Below, piece by piece: positions 1 to 5,630 of a DNA stretch of 7,785 nucleotides (within the stretch, counting starts at the first letter, position 1; every line of letters begins with the position of its first letter). The notes under the pieces were generated by a model. The model saw nothing but the letters and a program-made list of their open reading frames with translations, did no database searches and was not told the DNA's origin. The translations under genes and the position numbers were made by a program. The stretch is from Rubrobacter sp. (GTDB taxonomy: Bacteria > Actinomycetota > Rubrobacteria > Rubrobacterales > Rubrobacteraceae). The stretch covers positions 1 to 7,785 of the forward strand of contig JACDGB010000073.1 in the NCBI GenBank assembly GCA_013815485.1. Direction: 5' to 3'.

Positions 1-1
1 G

Positions 2-382
2 ATCAACAAGGATCTGATAGCCGCTTCCTCGACCCCGATCGTCCTGGCGATCCTGGCCGAAGAGGACAGCTACGGCTACGCGATCCTCCAGCGAGTTCGG
101 GAGCTGTCCGGAGGGCGCATGGAGTGGACGGACGGGATGCTCTACCCCGTTCTGCATCGGCTCGAGCGGCTCGGCCACGTCGAGGCGCGGTGGGAAGTTG
201 CGGAGAGCGGCCGCCGTCGCAAGTACTACCGGATCACGTCCCGGGGCCGGGCTCAGCTCGCGGAGGAACGCAGGCAGTGGCAAGCGGTGGACGCTACGCT
301 ACGGGGCATCTGGCAGGCGCTCTCCCTTTCCGTCCCGGCCAGCCACCCGGCGTCAGCCGCGCCACTGCCACAGGGAGCCTGA
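2..382 (+). CDS. PadR-family transcriptional regulator, 5'-truncated by window edge
   Basis: The reading frame is open from the window edge and ends in TGA at 380-382, giving 126 visible residues; only the extreme N-terminus should be missing. The visible start (INKDLIAASSTPIVLAIL, then DSYGYAIL) and the block from EWTDGMLYPVLHRLERLG to GRRRKYYRIT are the hallmarks of the PadR winged helix: recognition region, then the beta wing with its basic GRRRKYY tip. The last 35 residues would form the C-terminal dimerisation helix and a short Ala/Pro tail. PadR proteins are usually repressors that respond to small molecules or stress. The gene lies 2 nt upstream of a membrane-protein gene, the common PadR plus permease-prefix-protein layout, so it probably represses its own operon. 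The ATG at 119 is internal to the domain and not the start. The promoter lies outside the window. Confidence 0.93.
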   Translation: MNKDLIAASSTPIVLAILAEEDSYGYAILQRVRELSGGRMEWTDGMLYPVLHRLERLGHVEARWEVAESGRRRKYYRITSRGRAQLAEERRQWQAVDATLRGIWQALSLSVPASHPASAAPLPQGA

Positions 383-384
383 CG

Positions 385-1755
385 ATGCCGGATCCAGGTC
401 ACGGGGTATCGCTCGAGGAGCAGATCGACCAATGGCGGAGCTACCTCCGCCGCCGGCAGGCGATGCACTCCGTCGATGTAGCGGAGCTGGAAGACCATCT
501 GCGTGAGCAGGTAGCGGTCCTGGTCGACGCGGGGCTCGCCACCGATGAAGCGTTCCTGGTGGCGGTGAAGCGCATGGGCGGCCTCGACGCCCTCTCACGG
601 GAGTTCGCGCGCGAGCACTCGGACCGCCTCTGGAAGCAACTCGTGGTGTCCCCCTCCGACACCGGGGAGCCGAAGGCCGCGGCGCGAACGGACGCCATCG
701 TCGCATTCTGTCTTGCGGTGGCGGCGGCTGTGGTCATCAAGGTGCCGGCGCTCTTCGGGATTCAGTTGGACGCGGACGCCGATTTCTACGCCCGCAACCT
801 GAGTCTCTTCGTGCTGCCCCTGCTGACCGGCTATTTCGCGTGGAAACGGCGGCTAGACCCCGGCACTCTCCGTTGGCTGGCGGTGGCGTTCGTCGCGGCG
901 GCCGTACTCGCCAACGCCTATCCCTTCGCCCCAGGCGGCTACACCGAGGCGCTCACGGCGCTGCACCTGCCGATCGCGCTCTGGCTGGTGGTGGGTATCG
1001 GGTACGCCGGCGGCCGCTGGAGCCAGGTTGGGGGCCGCATGGACTTCATTCGATTCTCGGGCGAGCTGTTCATCTACTACATCCTGATCGCCCTCGGCGG
1101 CGCCGTCCTCACGGCGTTCATGGCGATGATCTTCCAGTCCATCGGGATCGACGTCGAGCCCTTCTTCGAGTCGTGGCTGCTGCCGTGCGGAGCGGTCGGG
1201 GCCGTCGTGGTCGCCTCCTGGCTGGTGGAGGCCAAGCAAAGCGTGATCGAGAACATGGCGCCCGTGTTGACGCGCCTCTTCACACCCCTTTTCGCCGCCG
1301 TGCTGGTCACGTTTCTAGGGACCCTGCTATGGACCGGACGCGGAGTCGGCATCGAGCGGAACGTGCTCATCGCCTTCGACCTGCTCCTGGTGGTGGTCCT
1401 TGGCCTTCTGCTCTATTCCGTCTCCGCCCGGGACCCCCGGTCGCCCCCCGGCGCCTTAGATGTGGCGCAGGTCGTGCTGGTGGTCAGTGCGCTATTGGCC
1501 GACGCGGTAGCGCTGTGGGCCATCGCCGCGCGCATAACCGAGTTCGGCTTCAGCCCGAACCGCGTGGCCGCCCTGGGTGAGAACGTGATTCTTCTGGTCA
1601 ACCTGGCGTGGTCCGCCGTGCTCTACATCCGCTTTCTGAGAGGGCGCGGGTCGTTCACGGACCTCGAAAGGTGGCAGACGGATTACCTGCCGGTCTACGC
1701 CGTGTGGGCGGCAATCGTCGTGATCGTCTTTCCGCCGGTTTTCGGGTACATCTGA
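385..1755 (+). CDS. Multi-spanning membrane protein with permease prefix domain 1, DUF4153-like
   Basis: This is a 456-residue protein. The start is ATG 385, preceded by AGGGAG at 372-377 with a 7-nt spacer; the frame is open further upstream, but that part runs through the PadR gene. Residues 10-80 form a soluble helical domain (HSVDVAELEDHLREQ, then a GLATDEAFLVAVKRMG stretch) typical of permease prefix domain 1, found on membrane proteins encoded beside PadR genes. The rest is hydrophobic, with about eleven possible membrane segments (roughly 102-122, 138-154, 162-180, 192-210, 228-252, 264-282, 300-318, 326-346, 360-384, 398-418, 434-452). The motif RITEFGFSPNRV (383-394) near the C-terminus recalls DUF4153 membrane proteins. 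No ABC ATPase motif and no clear transport residues are visible, so substrate and activity are unknown. It is probably co-transcribed with and controlled by the upstream PadR protein. Confidence 0.88.
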   Translation: MPDPGHGVSLEEQIDQWRSYLRRRQAMHSVDVAELEDHLREQVAVLVDAGLATDEAFLVAVKRMGGLDALSREFAREHSDRLWKQLVVSPSDTGEPKAAARTDAIVAFCLAVAAAVVIKVPALFGIQLDADADFYARNLSLFVLPLLTGYFAWKRRLDPGTLRWLAVAFVAAAVLANAYPFAPGGYTEALTALHLPIALWLVVGIGYAGGRWSQVGGRMDFIRFSGELFIYYILIALGGAVLTAFMAMIFQSIGIDVEPFFESWLLPCGAVGAVVVASWLVEAKQSVIENMAPVLTRLFTPLFAAVLVTFLGTLLWTGRGVGIERNVLIAFDLLLVVVLGLLLYSVSARDPRSPPGALDVAQVVLVVSALLADAVALWAIAARITEFGFSPNRVAALGENVILLVNLAWSAVLYIRFLRGRGSFTDLERWQTDYLPVYAVWAAIVVIVFPPVFGYI

Positions 1756-1756
1756 C

Positions 1757-1799
1757 GGCCTTCGCGGATGTGGCGCTCGCCGCATCGATGAGCGAGGCC
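1757..1799 (+). terminator. Large hairpin closing the PadR/membrane-protein operon
   Basis: The hairpin begins 1 nt after the stop codon. Its outer arms are GGCC 1757-1760 with GGCC 1796-1799, and TCGC 1762-1765 with GCGA 1792-1795. The inner stem is GATGTGGC 1767-1774 with GCCGCATC 1779-1786 (one G-U pair) around a GCTC loop. No T-run follows, so this is either a U-less terminator of the kind proposed for high-GC bacteria or an RNA 3'-end stabiliser. Confidence 0.6.
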
Positions 1800-1899
1800 A
1801 CTGATAGGATGACCCCTACCCGCGAAGTAGTTCGCCCGGCCCCGGTCCAGACGACCCAGAACCACAGCAGCGTGTCTGCTCTACGGAGGACGTATCGGT

Positions 1900-1947
1900 T
1901 TCTTATGTACGCGTAGCCACGTAGCTTCTCTGTCGTGTACATAAGAA
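1900..1947. repeat. Inverted repeat with 11-bp perfect arms (14 bp counting one G-U)
   Basis: TTCTTATGTAC at 1900-1910 is exactly complementary to GTACATAAGAA at 1937-1947. The stem extends inward by GCG/CGT with one G-U pair, leaving a 20-nt loop. The arms are AT-rich in a GC-rich setting and no T-run follows on either strand, so a simple terminator is unlikely. It could be an operator, a structured RNA element or the end of a decayed mobile element. It is not related in sequence to the GTGAATA repeat family. Confidence 0.6.
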
Positions 1948-1974
1948 GGCCGCTCTGCATAGGACCGGGGCTAT

Positions 1975-2041
1975 GCGAACTTCGGAGAACCCCCTCAAAG
2001 CGAAGTTCCGAAAACGTAGGCTCTCGGAAGGCGGGTGAATA
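1975..2041 (+). repeat. Interspersed repeat, copy 1: one 25-nt unit plus 42-nt core
   Basis: The upstream unit starts GCGAACTTCGGAGAAC at 1975. The 42-nt core starts exactly 25 nt later at 2000 (GCGAAGTTCCGAAAAC) and ends with GGGTGAATA at 2033-2041. Inside the core, TTCCGA 2006-2011 pairs with TCGGAA 2024-2029. The copy lies between convergent genes. Confidence 0.85.
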
Positions 2042-2069
2042 AGGGCAAGAAGAAAGGCCGGGGCTATGC

Positions 2070-2111
2070 GCAGACTTCCGAGAGGGCTTCTCGGCAACTC
2101 GCTGCACATAC
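2070..2111 (+). repeat. Degenerate copy of the interspersed repeat
   Basis: GCAGACTTCCGAGAG at 2070-2084 matches the left arm of the family. TTCTCGGCAACTCG at 2089-2102 matches the middle of copy 4 (TTCTCGGCATCTCG at 5201-5214). The right end reads GCACATA instead of GTGAATA. CCGAGA 2078-2083 and TCTCGG 2089-2094 form a 6-bp hairpin. Confidence 0.5.
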
Positions 2112-2122
2112 GGGCACACAAA

Positions 2123-2153
2123 GAGGGCCGGGACTGCTAACATCCCGGCCCTC
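2123..2153 (-). terminator. Terminator of the ABM-like gene
   Basis: An 11-bp perfect stem, GAGGGCCGGGA 2123-2133 and TCCCGGCCCTC 2143-2153, has a 9-nt loop. Read on the minus strand, the stem is followed by TTTGTGTG. It lies 37 nt beyond the stop codon of the minus-strand gene at 2191. Confidence 0.75.
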
Positions 2154-2190
2154 GCCTCTTCTTGCGTCAGTACCGGGTGCCTGCTCTTTC

Positions 2191-2610
2191 CTAGCGCTGC
2201 TTCTCTCCGCCTCCCAAGAGGTTGTCCGTGACCCCCCTTACGGAGTCCGTGGTCCCGCCTACCGTATCCGTGACTCCACCGGCCGTATCCGTGACTGCGC
2301 TTACCGGTCCCGACGACGGTGCTTCGAAGACGACGACTTCGTACTCATCCACCCCGGCTACCGATCCGTCGGCGGCCTCCGCCGCCCCACTACGCACGCT
2401 AGACACCGCTTCCTCTGTAGCCCGCAAGGCTTCTTCGCTCTCCCAGAAGGCCACGCCAAGCAGCTTGCCGCTCTGCCGATCGCCGAGGGCGACGAACCCC
2501 TTGAACCCGTCCATCTGCTGGAGTTGGGGCAAGACCTGCTCCTGGAGATGGCGCGTGGCGTCATCCATCTTGTCTGGAGAACCCTCCAGCGTGGTTACTC
2601 GTGCGTGCAT
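2191..2610 (-). CDS. Antibiotic-biosynthesis-monooxygenase-like (dimeric alpha/beta barrel) protein with repetitive tail
   Basis: The protein has 139 residues. ATG at 2610-2608 is chosen because a very strong GGAGGAAGGAG site lies directly upstream; the frame stays open to an ATG at 2685, but that extension has no ribosome site and is not family-like. Residues 1-97 (MHARVTTLEGSPDKM, then QVLPQLQQMDGFKGFVAL, GKLLGVAFWESEEALRA, EYEVVVFEA) have the beta-alpha-beta pattern and the WES/DEAL-type element of ABM or EthD-like ferredoxin-fold proteins. Members act as cofactor-free monooxygenases, haem-degrading enzymes or small-molecule binders; no catalytic assignment is possible here. The tail 106-133 is four 7-residue repeats of the form VTDTVGG, then a basic end. 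It is a single-gene unit with its own terminator, divergent from the nitroreductase gene. Confidence 0.8.
   Translation of the reverse strand: MHARVTTLEGSPDKMDDATRHLQEQVLPQLQQMDGFKGFVALGDRQSGKLLGVAFWESEEALRATEEAVSSVRSGAAEAADGSVAGVDEYEVVVFEAPSSGPVSAVTDTAGGVTDTVGGTTDSVRGVTDNLLGGGEKQR
2225..2308 (-). repeat. Four tandem 21-bp repeats encoding a (VTDTVGG)4-type tail
   Basis: On the + strand, units begin with TCCGTG at 2225, 2246, 2267 and 2288, each exactly 21 bp. On the coding (minus) strand they encode VTDTAGG, VTDTVGG, TTDSVRG and VTDNLLG. Differences between units are mostly at third positions or conservative, so the heptad is maintained as protein. The exact in-frame unit suggests expansion by slippage. 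Confidence 0.85.
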
Positions 2611-2704
2611 GACGTTACTCCTTCCTCCCGCCGCGATCCCGGCGGGCCAAGTCTTTTCCACCACAAGCATGATGCCAGCTAACATCGTCCGGCGCTACCT
2701 ATCT

Positions 2705-2746
2705 TCGAACTTCCGAGCACAAACCTTCTAGGAGGTTGGGTGAATA
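2705..2746 (+). repeat. Interspersed repeat, copy 2 (42-nt core)
   Basis: It starts TCGAACTTCCGAG at 2705 and ends GGGTGAATA at 2746, exactly 42 nt. It sits between divergent genes (starts at 2610 and 2797). AACCTTC 2722-2728 can pair with GGAGGTT 2731-2737, placing a hairpin right before GGGTGAATA. Confidence 0.85.
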
Positions 2747-2796
2747 GCGTAGGCTGGCAGGGTCGTGTAGGCTCGGTGGCGAATCGGAGGGCAGCG

Positions 2797-3264
2797 ATGA
2801 GCTTGCAGAGATGGTTCTATGCTGGCGGACGTCCCAACTGGGTGGCTCGCCTCCTCGACCGGGGCACCGCAGCGGTCTCCGCGCGTGGGGTCGGTCCAGA
2901 GTACTTGGTCGCGTTGGAGGTGCCGGGCCGACGGTCGGGGCGTATCCTCAGCCTGCCGCTCGTCGTGGCCGCCGTCGATGGTGAGCGTTACCTCGTGTCC
3001 ATGCTCGGAGAAGAAGCGAACTGGGTGCGGAACGTGAGGGCGGCGGGGGGCGAGGCCGCCTTGCGTCATGGGCGTCGCGAGGAGGTACGCCTGGAAGAAG
3101 TGGTCGCGCCGGATCGCCGCGCTCCCGTGCTGAAGGCTTACTTGAAGCGGGCGTCGAACGCTAGCGCGCACGTGCCAATCGACAAGGATGCGCCGCTCGC
3201 GGAGTTCCAGCGGTTGGCACCACGCTTCCCCGTGTTCCGGATCGTGCCGAGGAACCCAGCGTGA
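2797..3264 (+). CDS. Deazaflavin (F420)-dependent nitroreductase family protein (DUF385/Ddn-like)
   Basis: The protein has 155 residues. ATG 2797 is preceded by CGGAGG at 2785-2790 with a 6-nt spacer; the in-frame ATG at 2740 lies inside the repeat copy and adds non-family sequence. Residues 35-60 (YLVALEVPGRRSGRILSLPL) carry the beta strand and GRRSG turn typical of the family, followed by GERYLVSMLGEEANWVRNV (62-80), whose W-x-x-N segment normally packs at the F420 site, and a final FPVFRIVP strand. Family members use reduced F420 to reduce quinones or nitro-compounds in the cytoplasm or at the membrane; this substrate is unknown. The length suits a compact split-barrel protein. It is a single gene between two repeat copies. 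No clear promoter was found in the 50 nt between repeat copy 2 and the start. Confidence 0.87.
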   Translation: MSLQRWFYAGGRPNWVARLLDRGTAAVSARGVGPEYLVALEVPGRRSGRILSLPLVVAAVDGERYLVSMLGEEANWVRNVRAAGGEAALRHGRREEVRLEEVVAPDRRAPVLKAYLKRASNASAHVPIDKDAPLAEFQRLAPRFPVFRIVPRNPA

Positions 3265-3321
3265 GCGCACCGTGCCTCCCGCTCCGGTGGATCGCAAGGA
3301 CTGAACCCTAGACCCCAGGCT

Positions 3322-3346
3322 CCGGACTTCCGAGAATCCCTGTTCA
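3322..3346 (+). repeat. Interspersed repeat, copy 3, left part (interrupted by IS)
   Basis: CCGGACTTCCGAGAATCCC at 3322-3340 aligns with the left arm of the family (GCGAACTTCCGAGAA). The sequence then meets the IS left end at 3347. The right part is at 4292-4311. Confidence 0.75.
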
Positions 3347-3362
3347 GAAACTGTCCGAAAAG
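3346..3362 (+). repeat. IS left terminal inverted repeat
   Basis: AGAAACTGTCCGAAAAG is exactly complementary to the sequence at 4276-4292. The outermost A/T pair may belong to the target and not to the IS. Confidence 0.88.
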
Positions 3363-3380
3363 GGGTTGTTGGGTGATAAT
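3352..3380 (+). promoter_or_regulatory. Candidate transposase promoter inside the IS left end
   Basis: GATAAT at 3375-3380 is a good -10 box. A hexamer 17 nt upstream (TGTCCG 3352-3357, inside the terminal repeat) is only a weak -35. The ATG follows 17 nt after the -10, giving a very short leader, and no Shine-Dalgarno site is visible. Leaderless or weak translation would fit a self-limiting transposase. Confidence 0.35.
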
Positions 3381-3397
3381 CCGGTACTCTAGCACGC

Positions 3398-4273
3398 ATG
3401 AGAAAGAGGTATCCAACCGATCTCTCCGATGAAGAGTGGTCCTACATAGAGCCCCATCTCCCTGCCCCCAGAGCACCCGGGCGACCCAGGGTACATTCCT
3501 TGCGCGAGATCCTTAACGCCGTCTTCTACATCGTCCGTAGTGGCTGTGCATGGCGCCTGTTGCCCAATGACTTTCCTCCCTGGAAGACCATCCACCATTA
3601 CTTCAGAACCTGGCGCATCGACGGCACCTGGAAGAAGCTGCACGGCGCTTTGCGCGATAGGGTACGAGTTCGTATAGGCAGAGATCCTCAGCCAACAGCC
3701 GGCGTGGTCGACAGCCAGTCGGTCAAAAGCACTGGCGTAGGAGGAGAAGAGCGAGGATACGACGGCGGCAAGAAAGTGAAGGGCAGAAAGCGACATCTCT
3801 TGGTAGATACCGAAGGCTTGGTGCTAAAAGCCAAGGTCCACAGCGCGAAGGTGATGGATTATGAGGGGATCAAGACGCTGCTTCGCCATGCCGCCGAAGC
3901 GTTCCCGCGCTTTTCTCACCTGTGGCTGGATGGCGGCTACCGTGGAGAGGACAAGGGTGGAGACTGGGTAGAGAAGACCTTGGGGTGGAGCGTAGATCTC
4001 GTCGAGCGTCCGCGAAAGCCCGCTCCCGAAGAGGTGTTGATAGCGTGGGCCAGGGAGTGGGCCAAGGAAGGCGTGAAGGTCGATTGGCAGAAACTATTGC
4101 CGCCACGAGGGTTCGTAGTATTGCCGAGGAGATGGGTGGTGGAGCGGACGTTTTCTTGGATCGACCAGAACCGCAGGATGAGTAAAGACTACGAAAGGCT
4201 GCCGGAGAGTGGAGAAGCCTTCATCTACGTGGCGATGACGCGGCTGATGGTCAAGCGGTTGGCTCGCTCATGA
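3398..4273 (+). CDS. IS5-family DDE transposase
   Basis: The transposase has 291 residues and is uninterrupted. The N-terminal part (RYPTDLSDEEWSYIEPHLP, 4-22) and LREILNAVFYIVRSGCAWR (35-53) form the DNA-binding module of IS5/IS427-type enzymes. The DDE catalytic core is visible: D105 in VDSQSVK, D178 in WLDGGYRG, and E249 in RRWVVERTFSW with the usual R and K downstream (R259-R260, SKDYERLP 262-269). The enzyme cuts and joins the 17-bp ends of its own element. One frame encodes the full protein, so no frameshift is needed, unlike IS427-type elements that split the gene in two. The start is the first ATG before the conserved RYP motif. No accessory genes are present. Its codons look less GC-biased than those of the neighbours, which is consistent with transfer. 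Confidence 0.95.
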   Translation: MRKRYPTDLSDEEWSYIEPHLPAPRAPGRPRVHSLREILNAVFYIVRSGCAWRLLPNDFPPWKTIHHYFRTWRIDGTWKKLHGALRDRVRVRIGRDPQPTAGVVDSQSVKSTGVGGEERGYDGGKKVKGRKRHLLVDTEGLVLKAKVHSAKVMDYEGIKTLLRHAAEAFPRFSHLWLDGGYRGEDKGGDWVEKTLGWSVDLVERPRKPAPEEVLIAWAREWAKEGVKVDWQKLLPPRGFVVLPRRWVVERTFSWIDQNRRMSKDYERLPESGEAFIYVAMTRLMVKRLARS

Positions 4274-4275
4274 GG

Positions 4276-4292
4276 CTTTTCGGACAGTTTCT
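4276..4292 (-). repeat. IS right terminal inverted repeat
   Basis: CTTTTCGGACAGTTTCT is the exact complement of 3346-3362 and begins 2 nt after the transposase stop codon. Confidence 0.88.
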
Positions 4293-4311
4293 CCCGGCAA
4301 CAGGGTGAATA
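4292..4311 (+). repeat. Interspersed repeat, copy 3, right part
   Basis: It resumes after the IS and ends AACAGGGTGAATA at 4299-4311, the constant right end of the family. CCCTGTT at 3338-3344 left of the IS is complementary to AACAGGG at 4299-4305, so the IS may have landed in a hairpin loop. Confidence 0.75.
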
Positions 4312-4320
4312 GGGAAAGAA

Positions 4321-4355
4321 GAAGGGCCGAAGTCTTGTAAGACTCGACACCCTTC
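4321..4355 (-). terminator. Terminator of the RTX-like gene
   Basis: The outer stem GAAGGG 4321-4326 pairs with CCCTTC 4350-4355. The inner stem AGTCTT 4331-4336 pairs with AAGACT 4339-4344. Read on the minus strand, the stem is followed by the pyrimidine-rich TTCTTTCCC. A second small hairpin, CCACC/GGTGG at 4365-4377, lies between it and the stop codon. Confidence 0.65.
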
Positions 4356-4397
4356 CAACCCTATCCACCTTCGGTGGCGAGGTTAGCTCCTATCTCC

Positions 4398-5015
4398 CTA
4401 GAACCGAGGCAGACCTTCGAAGAAGCTCTGCGGGATGGACTCGAAGAATCTATCTGCTTGTCGAAAAACATCCTCTAAAGAACCGTGGACGACTACCACC
4501 TTCTCGCAGTCGGGAGCGACCAGATCGGCCCTGTCGGAGATCACTCGGTCGAAGCCGGAGCCGCATGTAACTACATCCTGCACCGCAGCAGGTTTGTGCC
4601 AGACGTCTATCACGTCGTTGCCGGAACCGCCAGAGAGCACGTCATTGGAGAATTCGCGTAAGCCGTCGTCGACTAGGAAGTCGTTACCTTCCCCGCCCAC
4701 CGCATTGTCGGAGCCTGTGCCGGCAAAGACTATGTCGTTACCAGGACCTCCCACCAGGTTCTTGTCGCCTCCTAAAGGGCGGCGCTCATTGCCGCCCAGA
4801 ACTGCATCCCTGCCCTCTCCGCCCAGCAGGTTGTCACCTCCGCCCAGCCCGAATAGGTCGTCGTTGCCCCCCTTGCCTATGAGGTTGTCTGCTCCGTTGG
4901 TCCCCCTCAAAGTGTCAGGACCATCGGTGCCGATCTTGGTGACCGCCAGGGCCACCCCGCTAGCCACCAACAGGGTCAGGGCCATGGTGGCCAGTAGCAG
5001 TATGGTGCGTCTCAT
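4398..5015 (-). CDS. Secreted RTX-like calcium-binding protein
   Basis: The protein has 205 residues. Residues 1-24 are a Sec-type signal peptide (RR, then LLLATMALTLLVASGVALA), with probable cleavage near 24. From 28 to about 138 come degenerate RTX nonapeptides of the GGxGxDxL type, for example GKGGNDDLFGLGGGDNLLGG (47-66), GGPGNDIV (89-96), GGEGNDFL (107-114) and GGSGNDVI (129-136), which fold as a parallel beta roll around Ca2+. The C-terminal part has Cys151 and Cys170 in CGSGFDRVISDRADLVAPDC, a pair common in actinobacterial versions and a likely disulfide, followed by a 35-residue aromatic and acidic tail. No toxin, protease or lipase domain is present, and no type I secretion or anchoring signal is visible. 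The ATG at 5015 has AAGGAAGG 11 nt upstream. The role is unknown; a cell-surface or secreted structural protein is likely. Confidence 0.86.
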   Translation of the reverse strand: MRRTILLLATMALTLLVASGVALAVTKIGTDGPDTLRGTNGADNLIGKGGNDDLFGLGGGDNLLGGEGRDAVLGGNERRPLGGDKNLVGGPGNDIVFAGTGSDNAVGGEGNDFLVDDGLREFSNDVLSGGSGNDVIDVWHKPAAVQDVVTCGSGFDRVISDRADLVAPDCEKVVVVHGSLEDVFRQADRFFESIPQSFFEGLPRF

Positions 5016-5108
5016 AAGGAGACCCGCCTTCCTTGGTAAGGGGGCGGGGTGAGAAGTGAAGTAAAGCTGGACTCACAGCGTCCCTTTATCAGTGACATAC
5101 GTAGCGTA

Positions 5109-5125
5109 CTCCCCTATCAGGGGAG
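5109..5125. promoter_or_regulatory. Palindrome in the divergent promoter region, candidate operator
   Basis: CTCCCC 5109-5114 and GGGGAG 5120-5125 flank TATCA. Weaker outer arms ATACG 5097-5101 and CGTAT 5127-5131 extend the symmetry unevenly. It lies about 95 bp upstream of the RTX-like gene (-) and 165 bp upstream of the small gene at 5290 (+), where a regulator could act on either. No convincing -10/-35 pair was found nearby. Confidence 0.4.
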
Positions 5126-5178
5126 GCGTATCCCCCAAATGAGTGATTTTTGGCGTTGCTTGGAGTAGCTAGCGGGTA

Positions 5179-5220
5179 GCGAACTTTCGAGAATGAAGAT
5201 TCTCGGCATCTCGGTGAATA
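5179..5220 (+). repeat. Interspersed repeat, copy 4 (42-nt core)
   Basis: It starts GCGAACTTTCGAGAATG at 5179 and ends CGGTGAATA at 5220, 42 nt. CGAGAAT 5188-5194 and ATTCTCG 5199-5205 form a perfect 7-bp hairpin with a GAAG loop, the best dyad in the family. It lies between divergent genes. Confidence 0.85.
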
Positions 5221-5289
5221 GAGGGGGATGCACAGGGCTTCCAACGGTGGCATCATGGAGGTGGCGAAAAGGCGAAGAGAGGAGAGAAT

Positions 5290-5604
5290 GTGCGCGTTCT
5301 GCTTACCTTCAGCATCAACCCAGACAAAGGGGACCAGCTGATCAAGGAGGGGCGTATCGGCGAAACCATGGCATCCATACTCGAAGATCTTCAGCCCGAA
5401 GCGGCGTATTTCACAGCTGTAGAAGGTACGCGAGGTGGATTCTTAGTCGTCAATATGGAAGACGCCTCCCAGATGCCTACTTTGACGGAACCTCTGTTAC
5501 TGGGATTGGGCGCGACCATCCAGATGCAGCCCGTGATGACTCCAGAAGACCTGCAGGGGGCGGCGGGGGAGGCACTGCAGCAAATGGGGCAAAAGTACGG
5601 CTAG
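5290..5604 (+). CDS. Small conserved-looking protein, ferredoxin-fold/DUF3303-like, function unknown
   Basis: The protein has 104 residues. The start is GTG 5290: GGAG at 5281-5284 is 5 nt upstream, and the overlapping ATG at 5288 is in another frame that gives no sensible protein. The chain reads as a beta strand (MRVLLTFSI), a helix (KGDQLIKEGRIGETMASILEDL), paired strands (EAAYFTAVEGTRGGFLVVNM), a helix (ASQMPTLTEPLLLGLG), a strand (TIQMQPVM) and an amphipathic tail. This is the order of a dimeric alpha/beta ferredoxin-like fold, similar to DUF3303 or muconolactone-isomerase-like families. No catalytic residues can be named. It is a single-gene unit between repeat copies 4 and 5. No clear terminator precedes copy 5, so the repeat itself could serve as its 3' structure. 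Confidence 0.78.
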   Translation: MRVLLTFSINPDKGDQLIKEGRIGETMASILEDLQPEAAYFTAVEGTRGGFLVVNMEDASQMPTLTEPLLLGLGATIQMQPVMTPEDLQGAAGEALQQMGQKYG

Positions 5605-5630
5605 AAACTGCGTATTTTCCTAACCGCTTA

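Larger units (their letters stand above)
1756..2190. other. 435-bp convergent intergenic region without a credible gene
   Basis: No reading frame here has a plausible start and protein-like content. In order, the region holds the operon terminator (1757-1799), a small hairpin GCGAA/TTCGC at 1822-1835, a long-stem inverted repeat (1900-1947), a full copy of the interspersed repeat (1975-2041), a degenerate copy (2070-2111), and the terminator of the minus-strand gene to the right (2123-2153). The 13-nt word CCGGGGCTATGCG occurs twice, at 1965-1977 and 2058-2070, just before each repeat copy. Confidence 0.7.
3347..4291 (+). mobile_element. Complete IS5-family insertion sequence
   Basis: The element is 945 bp with one intact transposase. 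The ends match as inverted repeats: left AGAAACTGTCCGAAAAG 3346-3362, right its exact complement 4276-4292. I place the boundaries one base inside these because that leaves a possible 3-nt target duplication (TCA left, TCC right, one mismatch). With this choice the interrupted repeat returns to 42 nt. Fifty-one nt precede the transposase gene and 18 nt follow it. The intact gene and perfect ends suggest a recent, possibly active element. Confidence 0.88.

Noticed and set aside
124..384. N-terminal extension of the membrane protein
   Set aside because: It overlaps the PadR gene in another frame, and ATG 385 has a well-placed ribosome site and matches the family start.
1655..2143. Long minus-strand frame across the permease end and intergenic region
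   Set aside because: It is antisense to a real gene end, rich in Arg and Ser, runs through hairpins and repeats, and does not resemble any protein.
2611..2685. Longer ABM-like protein from ATG 2685
   Set aside because: The extension runs over the strong GGAGGAAGGAG site that clearly serves ATG 2610.
2705..2746. Repeat core as an alternative-sigma promoter (GAACTT as -35, GTGAATA as -10)
   Set aside because: The gap between the two boxes is about 27 nt, too long for a promoter, and the orientation does not follow the genes.
2740..2796. Longer nitroreductase from ATG 2740
   Set aside because: This codon does not have a ribosome site and lies in the repeat core; ATG 2797 has CGGAGG at proper spacing.
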